Positions 7,674 through 16,027 are shown, counted from the first letter of the stretch. The stretch: 21,629 bases of DNA from an uncultured Clostridia bacterium (GCA_904501795.1 CAJGCK010000016.1:1-21629); one strand, 5' to 3'. Notes: a model not told the origin generated them from the sequence alone. Made by a program: numbers and translations.

Positions 7674-8432
7674 TTATATCCTTACGGGAATTCCTTCTTT
7701 ATTAAGCGTTTTTTTAAGTTCTTTTATCTCCACTTGCCCGAAATGGAAGATTGATGCGGCAAGCCCCGCGTCTACCTTTGGCAAACTCTTGAACAAGTCA
7801 ACGAAATGTTTTTCGTTCCCCGCTCCGCCAGACGCGATAACGGGCACGTCTATAACGTTACACACCCTTTCAAGTAGTGGCAAGTCAAAGCCACCTTTTA
7901 CCCCGTCGGTATCAATGGAATTAACCACTATCTCGCCAGCGCCTAACGACACGCCTTTTTTTATCCACTCGATAGCGTTTATACCCGTATTATCTCTTCC
8001 GCCTTTGGCGAAAACTAAATACTCCCCGTCGACTTTTTTAACGTCTACCGACAACACTACGCACTGGTTGCCGTATTTTTTTGCCGAATTAAGTATCACG
8101 CTTGGGTCTTTGATAGCGCCTGAATTAACGCTTACTTTGTCCGCACCGCATTTAAGCACCCTGTCAAAGTCTTCAACGGTGTTTATTCCACCGCCTACTG
8201 TTAAGGGGATAAAAATTTGCGACGCAACTTCGGTTAAAACTTTAGTAAACAGTTTTCTTCCTTCGCTTGACGCCGTTATGTCGTAAAACACCAACTCATC
8301 CGCTCCGCAACCGCTATAATATTTCGCTAGTTCTACGGGAGAGTTGACGTCCGCTAAACCCTTAAAATTAGTTCCCTTAACAACTCTGCCGTCTTTAACG
8401 TCTAAACAAGGGATTATTCTTTTAGTTATCAT
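7674..8432 (-). CDS. hisF: Imidazole glycerol phosphate synthase, cyclase subunit
   Basis: This 252-residue (beta/alpha)8 barrel uses ammonia delivered by HisH to turn PRFAR into imidazole glycerol phosphate and AICAR. The start [20 protein letters not shown] is the family signature, with the catalytic aspartate D11, and the second catalytic aspartate lies in [12 protein letters not shown] and ASGGAG are the phosphate-binding loops. It overlaps the end of hisA by 11 bases, so the two are translationally coupled. Length is normal for the family. Confidence 0.96.
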   Translation of the reverse strand: MITKRIIPCLDVKDGRVVKGTNFKGLADVNSPVELAKYYSGCGADELVFYDITASSEGRKLFTKVLTEVASQIFIPLTVGGGINTVEDFDRVLKCGADKVSVNSGAIKDPSVILNSAKKYGNQCVVLSVDVKKVDGEYLVFAKGGRDNTGINAIEWIKKGVSLGAGEIVVNSIDTDGVKGGFDLPLLERVCNVIDVPVIASGGAGNEKHFVDLFKSLPKVDAGLAASIFHFGQVEIKELKKTLNKEGIPVRI

Positions 8433-9144
8433 CGTTTGCTACCCCTATTGCTTGGTCTAATTTAATTGCGCCGGTATAATACGCTTTGCCTATTATTGCA
8501 CCGTAAACACCCGTTTCTTTTAGGCGTAACACGTCGGTTATCGAAGAAACACCGCCACTTGCAATAACGTTTAGTTGGAGTTTTTTTGAAAGCGTTTTAT
8601 ACAGCTGATGATTAGCCCCTTGCATAACCCCGTCTTTGCTAACGTCGGTGCAAATTATGGTTTTAACGCCCAAATCTTGCATTTTTTGACAAAACTCTAT
8701 ACCGTCGAAACAAGATTTTTCGGTCCAACCCTTTATGGCAACGAACCCGTCTTTAATATCTACGCCAACTGCAATTTTATCGCCAAATTCTTTAACGGCG
8801 CTAACTAAAAAGTTTTGGTTTTCAACCGCTATCGTGCCTAAGATAACACGATTAACGCCTGCGCTCAAATACTTTTCTATAACTGCTTCGCTTCTTATTC
8901 CACCACCAACTTCAATCTCGCCGTTAAAAGTTTTAACGAGTTTGTTGATAGTATCGATATTTGGTGTTTCGCCCGTTTTTGCGCCTTCTAAGTCAACAAC
9001 GTGCATACACCTTGCGCCTTTGTTAAAAAAGTCTTGCGCTATTTCTTCGGGGTGGTTGCTATAAACGGTCATCTTGTCGTAATCGCCCTTAAACAGTCTA
9101 ACCGCCTTGCCCGCGTATAAATCTATTGCTGGAAAAATTTTCAT
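8422..9144 (-). CDS. hisA: ProFAR isomerase
   Basis: This 240-residue barrel enzyme carries out the Amadori rearrangement of ProFAR to PRFAR. It starts MKIFPAIDLYAGKAVRLFKGDYD, with the usual catalytic aspartate of AIDL; the second aspartate lies in ICTDVSKDG, and GGIRS and ASGGV are the phosphate loops. It follows the phosphatase gene by 15 bases and overlaps hisF by 11. Confidence 0.95.
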   Translation of the reverse strand: MKIFPAIDLYAGKAVRLFKGDYDKMTVYSNHPEEIAQDFFNKGARCMHVVDLEGAKTGETPNIDTINKLVKTFNGEIEVGGGIRSEAVIEKYLSAGVNRVILGTIAVENQNFLVSAVKEFGDKIAVGVDIKDGFVAIKGWTEKSCFDGIEFCQKMQDLGVKTIICTDVSKDGVMQGANHQLYKTLSKKLQLNVIASGGVSSITDVLRLKETGVYGAIIGKAYYTGAIKLDQAIGVANDDN

Positions 9145-9159
9145 AATAAGTCCTTAAAT

Positions 9160-9789
9160 TTAAATGCCTTGTGGAAGCGACGTGGATATTCCGTCCATAA
9201 AATCGTCTTTCCCGTATTCTAATAAAGTGTATTTACCGTCGTTATACTCTAACACGGTAACCGAAGCGTTGTTCACCCACGGTATTTTTTGCATATCTTT
9301 TTCGTCTATACAAAAGGCAACGAACGCCCTAATAGACGTCGCGTGTGAAAAAAGCAACAGGGTTTTGCCTAAGTTCTCTTTTACGATTTTGTCTATCGTA
9401 CTAACCATGCGTTTTTGAACTTCTTTAACACTCTCTCCACCAAAACACTTGGCTTCGGAAAAGTTTGTTATCCAAGTGGTAATTCCTTCTTTATCCCTTT
9501 TTGCTAATTCGACGTACGGCATAAAATCCCACTCGCCCGCGTCTATTTCTCTAAGCCCCTTATCTTTGATGATAGGAAGATTTAACTTTTCCGCCGTGGC
9601 AAGAGCGGTATTATACGCTCTCGAAAGGTCGCTAGAATAAATAGCGTTTGCCTTAACGTCTTTAAGAAAATTTGCGGTTTTTTCCGCTTGAAGTCGTCCC
9701 TTTTCAGTCAAATCAAGGTCGCCGTGCCCTAAAAATACGTTTAGTTCGTTTGCCTTAGATTCTCCGTGTCTAACTAAATAAATTTTCAT
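9160..9789 (-). CDS. Histidine phosphatase superfamily protein (candidate histidinol-phosphate phosphatase)
   Basis: This 209-residue protein has the histidine acid phosphatase/phosphoglycerate mutase fold: RHGES with R7 and nucleophile H8, R57 in SDLSRA, acid E81 in LREIDAGEWD, and H149 in FSHA. The family removes phosphate from small molecules through a phosphohistidine intermediate. I start it at the ATG at 9789 because AAGGAG lies six bases before it and the protein then begins MKIYLVRHGES; a start at 9810 would overlap hisH. It sits 10 bases after hisH and 15 before hisA, deep inside the histidine operon. HisB here lacks the HAD phosphatase half and no PHP-type or IMPase-type enzyme is present, so I infer it does the histidinol-phosphate step. 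It could equally be a general phosphatase. Confidence 0.85.
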   Translation of the reverse strand: MKIYLVRHGESKANELNVFLGHGDLDLTEKGRLQAEKTANFLKDVKANAIYSSDLSRAYNTALATAEKLNLPIIKDKGLREIDAGEWDFMPYVELAKRDKEGITTWITNFSEAKCFGGESVKEVQKRMVSTIDKIVKENLGKTLLLFSHATSIRAFVAFCIDEKDMQKIPWVNNASVTVLEYNDGKYTLLEYGKDDFMDGISTSLPQGI

Positions 9790-9799
9790 TTTATTCTCC

Positions 9800-10405
9800 T
9801 TAAAGTTCACAAAAGGCTTTTAGAATTTTTAAGCCTACTTCTCCGCTTTTTTCGGGATGGAACTGACAACCGTAAACGTTGCCGTTTGCAACTACCGCCG
9901 TCAAATTCGCTCCGTATTCAGTGTCTGCAATAACGGAAGGACAGTTCGCGCCGTAATACGAGTGCACGAAATACACGAAATCTCCGTTTTTAACGTATTT
10001 AAATAGCGGACTTTCCCTTTTAAAGTTTAACGCGTTCCAACCGATATGCGGTATCTTATAGGTAGGCGGAACTACTTCGCTAATAGGCCTAATCTCGCCT
10101 TTAATTAGCCCCAACCCTTTATGTTCGCCGTATTCGTAACTCTTTTCTAAAAGCATTTGCATTCCAAGACAAATGCCTAAAACGGGTTTGCCTGCAAGCG
10201 CTAAATTTTTTACCTTTTGGTCTAGTCCGTTTTCAGCAAGTTTTTTTACTGCGTCACCAAACGCACCAACGCCCGGCAAAATAATTCTATCGGCATTTTT
10301 CAGTTGGGTTTCATCTTTGGTTATTATGACCTGCTCGCCTATAGATAACAGCGAACTTTTTAGCGAAAACAGGTTGCCCACGCCGTAATCTACTATCGCT
10401 ACCAT
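9800..10405 (-). CDS. hisH: Imidazole glycerol phosphate synthase, glutaminase subunit
   Basis: This 201-residue class I glutamine amidotransferase supplies ammonia to HisF. The catalytic triad is visible: the nucleophile cysteine in GICLGMQML, and the histidine and glutamate in GCQFHPEKSG. The early DYGVGNLFSLKSSL and LPGVGAFGD segments are typical. Its ATG shares one base with the hisB stop codon. Confidence 0.95.
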   Translation of the reverse strand: MVAIVDYGVGNLFSLKSSLLSIGEQVIITKDETQLKNADRIILPGVGAFGDAVKKLAENGLDQKVKNLALAGKPVLGICLGMQMLLEKSYEYGEHKGLGLIKGEIRPISEVVPPTYKIPHIGWNALNFKRESPLFKYVKNGDFVYFVHSYYGANCPSVIADTEYGANLTAVVANGNVYGCQFHPEKSGEVGLKILKAFCEL

Positions 10406-10989
10406 TAAAGAACCCCTTTCGTGCTAGGAATTAAGTTAGAGTTTTTGTCTATTGCCACCGCTTCTTTAAGCGTTCTTGCAAACGACTTAAAGGCGCACTC
10501 TATTATGTGGTGAGTATTCTTTCCGTTTAGTTTTTTAACGTGTAGACCGCATTCCGCGTTCCTAACGAACGACGCAAAAAATTCTTCAACTAATTCGGTA
10601 TCGAAATCACCAACCTTGATTGCAGGAACTTCTAAATCATAGCATAAACTACTCCTTCCCGATAAATCTATTGCGGTTAAAACTAACGCTTCATCCATAA
10701 CGATGGTTTTATCCCCGTAACGATTTATTCCTTTTTTGTCGCCAAGCGCCGTTTTTAACGCTTGACCAAAAACTATTCCCACGTCTTCTACAGTGTGGTG
10801 ATAATCCACGAAAGTATCGCCCACGCATCTTAGTTTTATATCAAACTGAGCGTGTGCAGTTAAAAGCGTAAGCATATGGTCTAAAAAACCACAGCCCGTT
10901 GAAATATCCGCCACTCCCTTGCCGTCTAAATTTAACGAAAGGTTTATTTTGGTTTCGTTGGTTTGACGTTTTACGTTTGCTTTTCTCAT
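10405..10989 (-). CDS. hisB: Imidazoleglycerol-phosphate dehydratase (monofunctional)
   Basis: This 194-residue enzyme dehydrates imidazole glycerol phosphate to imidazole acetol phosphate. The manganese-binding histidine motifs of the family are all here: GCGFLDHMLTLLTAHAQFD, DYHHTVEDVGI and NTHHIIECAFKSFARTL, with the DEALVLTAIDLSGR segment. The length is that of the single-domain form: there is no HAD-type histidinol phosphatase domain as in the E. coli protein. It overlaps hisC by four bases. Confidence 0.96.
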   Translation of the reverse strand: MRKANVKRQTNETKINLSLNLDGKGVADISTGCGFLDHMLTLLTAHAQFDIKLRCVGDTFVDYHHTVEDVGIVFGQALKTALGDKKGINRYGDKTIVMDEALVLTAIDLSGRSSLCYDLEVPAIKVGDFDTELVEEFFASFVRNAECGLHVKKLNGKNTHHIIECAFKSFARTLKEAVAIDKNSNLIPSTKGVL

Positions 10990-12050
10990 ACTATACTCTC
11001 CATTATTTCAGTTATATTTTTTTCAAGAATTTTAATTTGTTTTTTAGAACCGACGGTTATTCTTAGATATTCGCTTATCCGTGGCAATTTAAAGTGTCTA
11101 ACGAGTATTCCACGCTCTCTAAGTAGTCCTTGCAGTTTCTCGCCCGAAATCTTATCCGTCTTGCAAAAAACGAAGTTGGCACAAGATTTGGTGCAGTAAA
11201 ACCCTAAACTTTCTAAAAAAGATATTAACTCTTCTCTGTTTTCTATTATTGTTTTACAGTTGTTCTTAAAATACTTTTCATCTTTTAGCGACCCCAACCC
11301 GCTAGCCTGCGTGACCGCGTTTACGTTGTAGGGGTTAGTAGAAAACTTTATCAGTTTAAGATTTTCTATCAGCTTTTGGTTAGCGATACCAACGCCTAAC
11401 CTTGCCCCCGCCATCGAGCGTGATTTAGAAAACGTTTGCGTAACTAATAAGTTGTTGTATTCTTTTATAAGTTTAACCGCGCTTTCTCCGCCAAAGTCGA
11501 TATACGCTTCGTCTATTACCACTACGTTATTTGGGTTTTCTTTAACTATTTTTTCTATATCGCTAACGCTTAAATATTTGCCCGTAGGCGCGTTAGGGTT
11601 TGCAATAAAAACGGTGGCGTTTGCCGAATAGTAATCTTTTATATCAACGCTTAAATCTTCTTTTAAGGGAATTTCTTTGTACCTTATACCGTTTAAGTTT
11701 GCAAAAACTTTATAAAACCCGTACGTTATATCGGGGAACACAGCGCCGACCTTTTCATCGCAAAACGCGTTAAACGCGTAATACAATATCTCGTCTGAAC
11801 CGTTGGTAAAAAGCAACTGGTTTTCTTCAACTCCGTATCTTTTCGCAAATTCTTTTTTTAGAGCAGTGCACTCTATATCGCAATAAAGCCTAGTGGTTTT
11901 TAGCGCTTTTTTACCAAAGTTTATTGCCTTTTTCGATGGTGGAAAGGGTGATTCGTTAGTATTCAATTTAACGATAACGGCCTGCTTCGGTTGCTCGCCC
12001 GGAACGTAAGGAGTGAGCGACGACAGTCTTGAACTTAAAAAACTTTTCAT
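10986..12050 (-). CDS. hisC: Histidinol-phosphate aminotransferase
   Basis: This 354-residue, PLP-dependent class I/II aminotransferase converts imidazole acetol phosphate and glutamate to histidinol phosphate. LNTNESPF, NPNAPTG and DEAYIDFGG are signature stretches, and the PLP lysine lies in TFSKSRSMAGARLG. Start and stop overlap hisD and hisB by four bases each, which implies coupled translation. Its place in the operon excludes the closely related tyrosine or phenylalanine enzymes. Confidence 0.95.
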   Translation of the reverse strand: MKSFLSSRLSSLTPYVPGEQPKQAVIVKLNTNESPFPPSKKAINFGKKALKTTRLYCDIECTALKKEFAKRYGVEENQLLFTNGSDEILYYAFNAFCDEKVGAVFPDITYGFYKVFANLNGIRYKEIPLKEDLSVDIKDYYSANATVFIANPNAPTGKYLSVSDIEKIVKENPNNVVVIDEAYIDFGGESAVKLIKEYNNLLVTQTFSKSRSMAGARLGVGIANQKLIENLKLIKFSTNPYNVNAVTQASGLGSLKDEKYFKNNCKTIIENREELISFLESLGFYCTKSCANFVFCKTDKISGEKLQGLLRERGILVRHFKLPRISEYLRITVGSKKQIKILEKNITEIMESIV

Positions 12051-13324
12051 TTATTCTCCTTCCTCACGGTTACACTATTTGCGTGAGCAAAAAGCCCTTC
12101 TTTATTAGCGAATAATTCTACCTTCTCTTTAACATTATCAAGTGCGCTTTCAGTGTAATATATATATTGTGTTTTTTTAATAAAATCGTCGACGGATAAC
12201 GGAGAAGCAAACCTTGCCGTACCGTTAGTTGGCAACGTGTGGTTAGTGCCCGCAATATAATCGCCAAGCGCTTCCGGACAATTTTTGCCTAGGAATACAG
12301 AGCCTGCGTTTTTAACTTCTTCTAAAAGTTCAAAGGGGTTATCTACGCACAGTTCTAAGTGTTCGGGCGCAATTTCGTTGCTTAGTTCTATAGCCGTTTT
12401 TATATCTTTAACAACGATTATTTTACCGTTGTCGTCTATGCTCGCCCTTGCAATTTCGCGACGGGGCAATTTCTCAATTTGAACTTCTAGTTCCGCTTGA
12501 ACTTTTTTAGCAAGGTCTATATCGGTGGTTATAAGCACCGCGCTTGCCATTTTGTCGTGTTCCGCTTGGGACAATAAGTCGGCGGAAAGATTAACCGCGC
12601 TACAATTAGCGTCAGCAACGATAAGAATTTCGCTAGGCCCTGCTATCATATCGATTGCAACTTTGCCAAAAACTTGCCTTTTTGCTTCGGCAACGTAAGC
12701 ATTACCAGGCCCAACAATTTTATCCACTTTCTTTATACTTTCCGTGCCGTATGCAAGTGCTCCAACCGCTTGTGCCCCGCCTATTTTATAAATGGTATCT
12801 ACCCCCGCAATTTTAGCCGAAACTAATATTTCTGGAGAAACTTGCCCGTCTTTTTTAGCGGGCGTTACCATAACAAGTTCTTTTACTCCCGCTATCTTTG
12901 CAGGGATTGCGTTCATTAAAACTGTTGACGGATAACTTGCCGTTCCACCTGGTACGTATAACCCAATCCTTTCCATCGGCAAAACTTTTTGGCCTAAAAC
13001 TACGCCGTCTTTCCTTTGGATTTGAAAACCTTCTCGCATTTGTTTTTCATGGAATTCTTTGATATTGTCTCTCGCCGTTTCAAGAACTTCAACAAATTCA
13101 GGGTCGGACAAAGTGAAAGCCTTGTCTATTTCTTCTTCGGTTACCTTTAATTCATCTAAAATCACACCGTCAAATTTTTCAGCGAAATATTTAAGCGCTT
13201 TGTCGCCTTGACTTTTTACGCTATCTAATATTTCAGTAACGGTATTAGTAACTGAATTCACCTTTTCAACGCGAGCAAAGATTTGACGTTTATCTACGGT
13301 TTGGTAATCTAGTATTTTTATCAT
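12047..13324 (-). CDS. hisD: Histidinol dehydrogenase
   Basis: This 425-residue, zinc- and NAD-dependent enzyme oxidises histidinol to histidine in two steps. GLYVPGGTASYPST, the IAGPSEI loop, the zinc-binding SQAEHD segment and GDYIAGTNHTLPT near the C-terminus are family hallmarks. The length is typical. It overlaps both neighbours (hisG and hisC) by four bases. Confidence 0.96.
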   Translation of the reverse strand: MIKILDYQTVDKRQIFARVEKVNSVTNTVTEILDSVKSQGDKALKYFAEKFDGVILDELKVTEEEIDKAFTLSDPEFVEVLETARDNIKEFHEKQMREGFQIQRKDGVVLGQKVLPMERIGLYVPGGTASYPSTVLMNAIPAKIAGVKELVMVTPAKKDGQVSPEILVSAKIAGVDTIYKIGGAQAVGALAYGTESIKKVDKIVGPGNAYVAEAKRQVFGKVAIDMIAGPSEILIVADANCSAVNLSADLLSQAEHDKMASAVLITTDIDLAKKVQAELEVQIEKLPRREIARASIDDNGKIIVVKDIKTAIELSNEIAPEHLELCVDNPFELLEEVKNAGSVFLGKNCPEALGDYIAGTNHTLPTNGTARFASPLSVDDFIKKTQYIYYTESALDNVKEKVELFANKEGLFAHANSVTVRKENK

Positions 13325-13950
13325 AATTGCTCCTTAGTAAGTTGATAAAGGCTTTCTTTTATTTTTTCTATTAGTTCGCGCTTGAACGCGTAACTCGATT
13401 TGTTGGCTATAAGTCTTGCGCTTATTGGCAAAAATTTGTCTATTACTTTTAAGTCGTTTTCTTTTAAGGTCGTGCCCGTTTCAACTATATCCACTATAAC
13501 GTCTGCAAGGTTTAATATCGGCGCAATTTCTATCGAACCGTTTAAGTGAACTATGTCTATTTGTCTATCTTGCATACCGTAATACTGCTTTGCTATTTTT
13601 TGGAACTTCGTTGCAACTATCAACGGGCGACGGTTATCGTCTATAAAATCTTTCTTGCCCGCAACCGCCATACTGCACTTGCCCATTTTTAAGTCAAGAA
13701 GTTCGTACACTTCGGGTGAATATTCTAACAAAATATCCTTCCCTGCAACGCCTATATCCGCCGAGCCACGTTCTACGTAAATAGGTACGTCGGACGGCTT
13801 TACCCAAAAGTATCTAATCTGCTTTTCGGGATTTTCAAAAATAAGTTTTCGGTTGTTCTCTTTTATCGAAGGACACTCGTACCCCGCTTGTTCGAACAGG
13901 TTATACACCTTTTCGCCAAGTCTTCCCTTTGGCAACGCAACGTTTAGCAT
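13321..13950 (-). CDS. hisG: ATP phosphoribosyltransferase, short form catalytic subunit
   Basis: This 209-residue protein starts histidine synthesis by joining ATP and PRPP. LNVALPKGRLGEKV at the start, RYFWVKPSDVPIYVERGSADIGV, and the PRPP-binding DVIVDIVETGTTLKEN stretch identify it. It lacks the C-terminal regulatory domain of long HisG, so it needs HisZ, encoded next to it, for activity and histidine feedback. Its start overlaps the end of hisZ by seven bases. Confidence 0.96.
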   Translation of the reverse strand: MLNVALPKGRLGEKVYNLFEQAGYECPSIKENNRKLIFENPEKQIRYFWVKPSDVPIYVERGSADIGVAGKDILLEYSPEVYELLDLKMGKCSMAVAGKKDFIDDNRRPLIVATKFQKIAKQYYGMQDRQIDIVHLNGSIEIAPILNLADVIVDIVETGTTLKENDLKVIDKFLPISARLIANKSSYAFKRELIEKIKESLYQLTKEQL

Positions 13951-15038
13951 ACCTTTTCCCCTTTAGTTAAATCCACAACCACTGCGCCGTCTTCTTCGGG
14001 ACGAGTAGTTTGGGCTTTAACGCTATTATACTTTTGACTTAACTTTTTGAAGGCGCAAAAAATTTCTTCTAACGGTGTATCGTTGCCGTAAATTAAATAA
14101 GCAATCTTCTCGTTTTCTTTATCTATAAATAAGTTTTCAAGTCTATTCGCGTATACCGCAAACCCTATCGCGCAACCGTTCTTGCCCATTTTTATCATTA
14201 AATTGTCGTATTGCCCGCCCGATAACACGCTTGTGGGCACGCCTTCTATAAAACCATTAAACACTATGCCGTTATAATAATTAACGTCGTTAACAACCGA
14301 AAAGTCTACCACTATATTTTTGCCGTACTCCGTAGCGCTTAACAACGAAAGTATTTTGTTAAATCGTTCCACGGCAATCTTGCTTTTTTCATCTACAACG
14401 AAAGAATTTAGTACGTTCTTAACCTTTTCATAGTTACCGTTAGTTTTTATAAGCGAAACTAATAATTTTTCATCTTCTGCACAAATGCCGTTTTCTAAGC
14501 ACGTTTCTTTTACGCCTGATATAGACTTGCTACTTAAACAGTTTAAAATTTTGTTCTTCGCTTCTATTGAAAGTTTTGCTTTATCCATTATTGCCGTTAC
14601 TATATCAAGGTCGGATAAATATAGCACGAATTCTTTGCTAAAACACGAAAGGCTTGATAACGCAAGGAATAATACTTCGTAAATTTGGTAGTCGTCCACC
14701 TTTCCCAAGCACTCTAATCCCGCTTGAGTAATTTCCTTAAACGCGCCCGTGCCACCGCTAACCCTAAAAACGCTTTCGTCATAGAAATACTTTTTAGTGC
14801 CTTCTATGTTTTTACAATTTTTAATTATAGATAAAGTAACGTCAGGCTTTAGCGCAAGAAGTTTCCCGTCGGTATCGGTAAAAGTTATTACTCTACCCGA
14901 CACTAAAAAATCTTTATTTTTTGCGTAAAGATCGTATTCTTCAAATTTATTTACGGTGTATTCGCTATACCCGTATTTCTTGTACACCGAACGCAACGGC
15001 AAAATAATTTTTTCTTTTGTTTTTAATACTGAAAACAT
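13944..15038 (-). CDS. hisZ: ATP phosphoribosyltransferase regulatory subunit
   Basis: This 364-residue protein resembles the catalytic core of histidyl-tRNA synthetase but has no C-terminal anticodon-binding domain. DTDGKLLALKPDVTLSI and the following YFYDESVFR region match the HisZ/HisS fold, and SGGQYDNLM with GFAVYANRL resembles the later core motif. HisZ pairs with short HisG into a hetero-octamer and carries the histidine-inhibition site. The ATG at 15038 lies one base after the stop of the regulator gene and has only a weak ribosome site (TTGGGT), so it probably depends on coupled translation. It is more diverged than the other operon proteins. Confidence 0.92.
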   Translation of the reverse strand: MFSVLKTKEKIILPLRSVYKKYGYSEYTVNKFEEYDLYAKNKDFLVSGRVITFTDTDGKLLALKPDVTLSIIKNCKNIEGTKKYFYDESVFRVSGGTGAFKEITQAGLECLGKVDDYQIYEVLFLALSSLSCFSKEFVLYLSDLDIVTAIMDKAKLSIEAKNKILNCLSSKSISGVKETCLENGICAEDEKLLVSLIKTNGNYEKVKNVLNSFVVDEKSKIAVERFNKILSLLSATEYGKNIVVDFSVVNDVNYYNGIVFNGFIEGVPTSVLSGGQYDNLMIKMGKNGCAIGFAVYANRLENLFIDKENEKIAYLIYGNDTPLEEIFCAFKKLSQKYNSVKAQTTRPEEDGAVVVDLTKGEKVC

Positions 15039-15039
15039 A

Positions 15040-15330
15040 CTAATTACCCAAATTTTTTAATTTTTTTAGAACAGTCCTATAACCTTCGCTATAATAATAG
15101 CACTTTCTAACCCTACTAATCGTTGCCGAACTAGCCCCCGTTAGCGCGGAAATTTCGTTATAGTTTTTAGCCTTGTCTAAAAGCATGCACACTTCTAAAC
15201 GTTGGTCCATCGCTTCTAATTCTTTTATCGTACAAAGATCGTAGAAAAAATCTGCGCACTCTTCTTCCGTTTCTAACGACAATATCGCCTTGTACAAAGT
15301 ATTAAAATTTTTGTTCTTTTCGTTTTTCAT
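15040..15330 (-). CDS. YerC/YecD-family TrpR-like regulator heading the his operon
   Basis: This 96-residue protein belongs to the TrpR-related YerC/YecD family. The region FFYDLCTIKELEAMDQRLEV is characteristic, and a helix-turn-helix is plausible at about 55-77 (YNEISALTGASSATISRVRK). Such proteins are found next to histidine genes in Firmicutes and, as I recall, some have been proposed as histidine-responsive repressors (HisR). Here it is the first gene of the operon, one base from hisZ, with a promoter only about 24 bases upstream and no room for a T-box or leader peptide. Autoregulated control of the operon by this protein is therefore likely but inferred. The ATG follows AGGAAGG. Confidence 0.88.
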   Translation of the reverse strand: MKNEKNKNFNTLYKAILSLETEEECADFFYDLCTIKELEAMDQRLEVCMLLDKAKNYNEISALTGASSATISRVRKCYYYSEGYRTVLKKLKNLGN

Positions 15331-15343
15331 TTTCGCACCTTCC

Positions 15344-15379
15344 TACTTTATTACTTTAACATTTTAGCACGGTAAAGTA
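15344..15379. promoter_or_regulatory. Candidate operator of the his operon (three TACTTTA copies)
   Basis: TACTTTA occurs at 15344-15350 and 15352-15358, and its reverse complement at 15373-15379. The last two form a perfect 7-bp inverted repeat with a 14-base gap that contains the -10 box. A dimeric repressor bound there would block RNA polymerase. The operon's own TrpR-like protein is the natural candidate to bind it; this is inferred from position only. Confidence 0.5.
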
Positions 15380-15389
15380 TTGAAGTCAA
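15361..15389 (-). promoter_or_regulatory. Sigma-A promoter of the histidine operon
   Basis: TTGACT (15389-15384) and TAAAAT (15366-15361) on the minus strand are 17 bases apart. Transcription should begin near 15354, leaving a leader of about 24 bases before the regulator's ATG. No other promoter of this quality was seen within the operon. Confidence 0.82.
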
Positions 15390-15418
15390 GAAATTTTACG
15401 CCCTTTTTAAAAATTTTT

Positions 15419-15446
15419 AAGCCCTTTTTTATAAAAGGGCTTTTTT
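15419..15446. terminator. Terminator between queT and the histidine operon
   Basis: AAGCCCTTTT (15419-15428) and AAAAGGGCTT (15433-15442) form a 10-bp stem with a 4-base loop. On the minus strand it follows the queT stop by about 20 bases and is trailed by AAAAATTTTT, so the T-run is offset. On the plus strand it has an immediate six-T run but no gene to serve. Most likely it ends the queT transcript. Confidence 0.65.
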
Positions 15447-15463
15447 AATAAAATTATTTTTGT

Positions 15464-15967
15464 CTATTTTAGCAAATTCTTTGTTGAAAGAGTTTTTAGG
15501 GCTAAATATAACGGCGTGCCTATGCCGTAGACCGAAACGGCTTGTCCTAAAAATAGTATGGCACACTGGGTTAAATAGACGTACGACAAAGCGCCGTAGC
15601 ACAATATCCACACAAGCGGTAAAATTAGTGCGTTCAAAACCACAGGGGATAGCCCGCCTAAAATTATTTTAAGTGCGGAATTTTTTATATATTTACCAAC
15701 AAGGGCTGTGAAAATTGCACAAATCAACGTTACTAGACTACCCAAAAAAACGTCCCACACGGCGCAACCGGTTAGTATATTTGAAAGCAGACAGCCTATA
15801 AATAGTCCCCATGCGCTTTCGGGGAATAGTAAAGGCAATAACGAAAGCCCTTCGCTTACTCTACACTGGATAACGCCACTTGATATAGGTAAAGTTAAAA
15901 GGGACAATACCGCGTACAAACCCGCTATTGCGCCCGTTCTAGTTAGAAACTTGGTTGTTTTTAGCAT
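15464..15967 (-). CDS. queT: Queuosine-precursor ECF transporter substrate-binding subunit (QueT family)
   Basis: This 167-residue membrane protein matches the QueT (COG4708) family of energy-coupling-factor S components. Diagnostic stretches are CRVSEGLSLLPLLFPESAWG and GLFIGCLLSNILTGCAVWD, with five to six hydrophobic helices. It should bind a queuosine precursor such as preQ1 and rely on shared EcfA/EcfT energising subunits, which are not in this window. The upstream preQ1-I riboswitch supports the substrate directly. It is monocistronic with its own promoter. The ribosome site AAAGGG (15978-15983) is buried in a regulatory hairpin. Confidence 0.9.
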   Translation of the reverse strand: MLKTTKFLTRTGAIAGLYAVLSLLTLPISSGVIQCRVSEGLSLLPLLFPESAWGLFIGCLLSNILTGCAVWDVFLGSLVTLICAIFTALVGKYIKNSALKIILGGLSPVVLNALILPLVWILCYGALSYVYLTQCAILFLGQAVSVYGIGTPLYLALKTLSTKNLLK

Positions 15968-15974
15968 AAAATAA

Positions 15975-16018
15975 AGACCCTTTGCGGACGGGTGAATTTT
16001 TTACGCCGAAAAAGGTCT
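15975..16018 (-). promoter_or_regulatory. Shine-Dalgarno-sequestering hairpin of queT
   Basis: The arm from 16018 to 16006 pairs with the arm from 15987 to 15975: AGACC with GGTCT, then one U-G and three U-A pairs, a mismatch, then CGG with CCG, about 12 pairs in all. The whole AAAGGG ribosome site lies in the second arm. The first arm contains TTTTTCGG (16013-16006), exactly complementary to CCGAAAAA in the riboswitch tail. Confidence 0.65.
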
Positions 16019-16027
16019 ATTAGCCTA

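Noticed and set aside
7645..8286. A 213-codon plus-strand open frame lying antisense to hisF
   Set aside because: It is serine/threonine/proline-rich in the way typical of reversed low-GC genes, has no ribosome site, and hisF on the other strand is certain.
9790..9810. An ATG at 9810 as start of the operon phosphatase
   Set aside because: It would overlap the end of hisH and read through the AAGGAG ribosome site; the ATG at 9789 gives the standard MKIYLVRHGE start.
15331..15463. Possible T-box or histidine leader peptide ahead of the his operon
   Set aside because: The promoter is only about 30 bases from the first start codon; there is no room for a T-box, no specifier loop, and no short frame rich in histidine codons.
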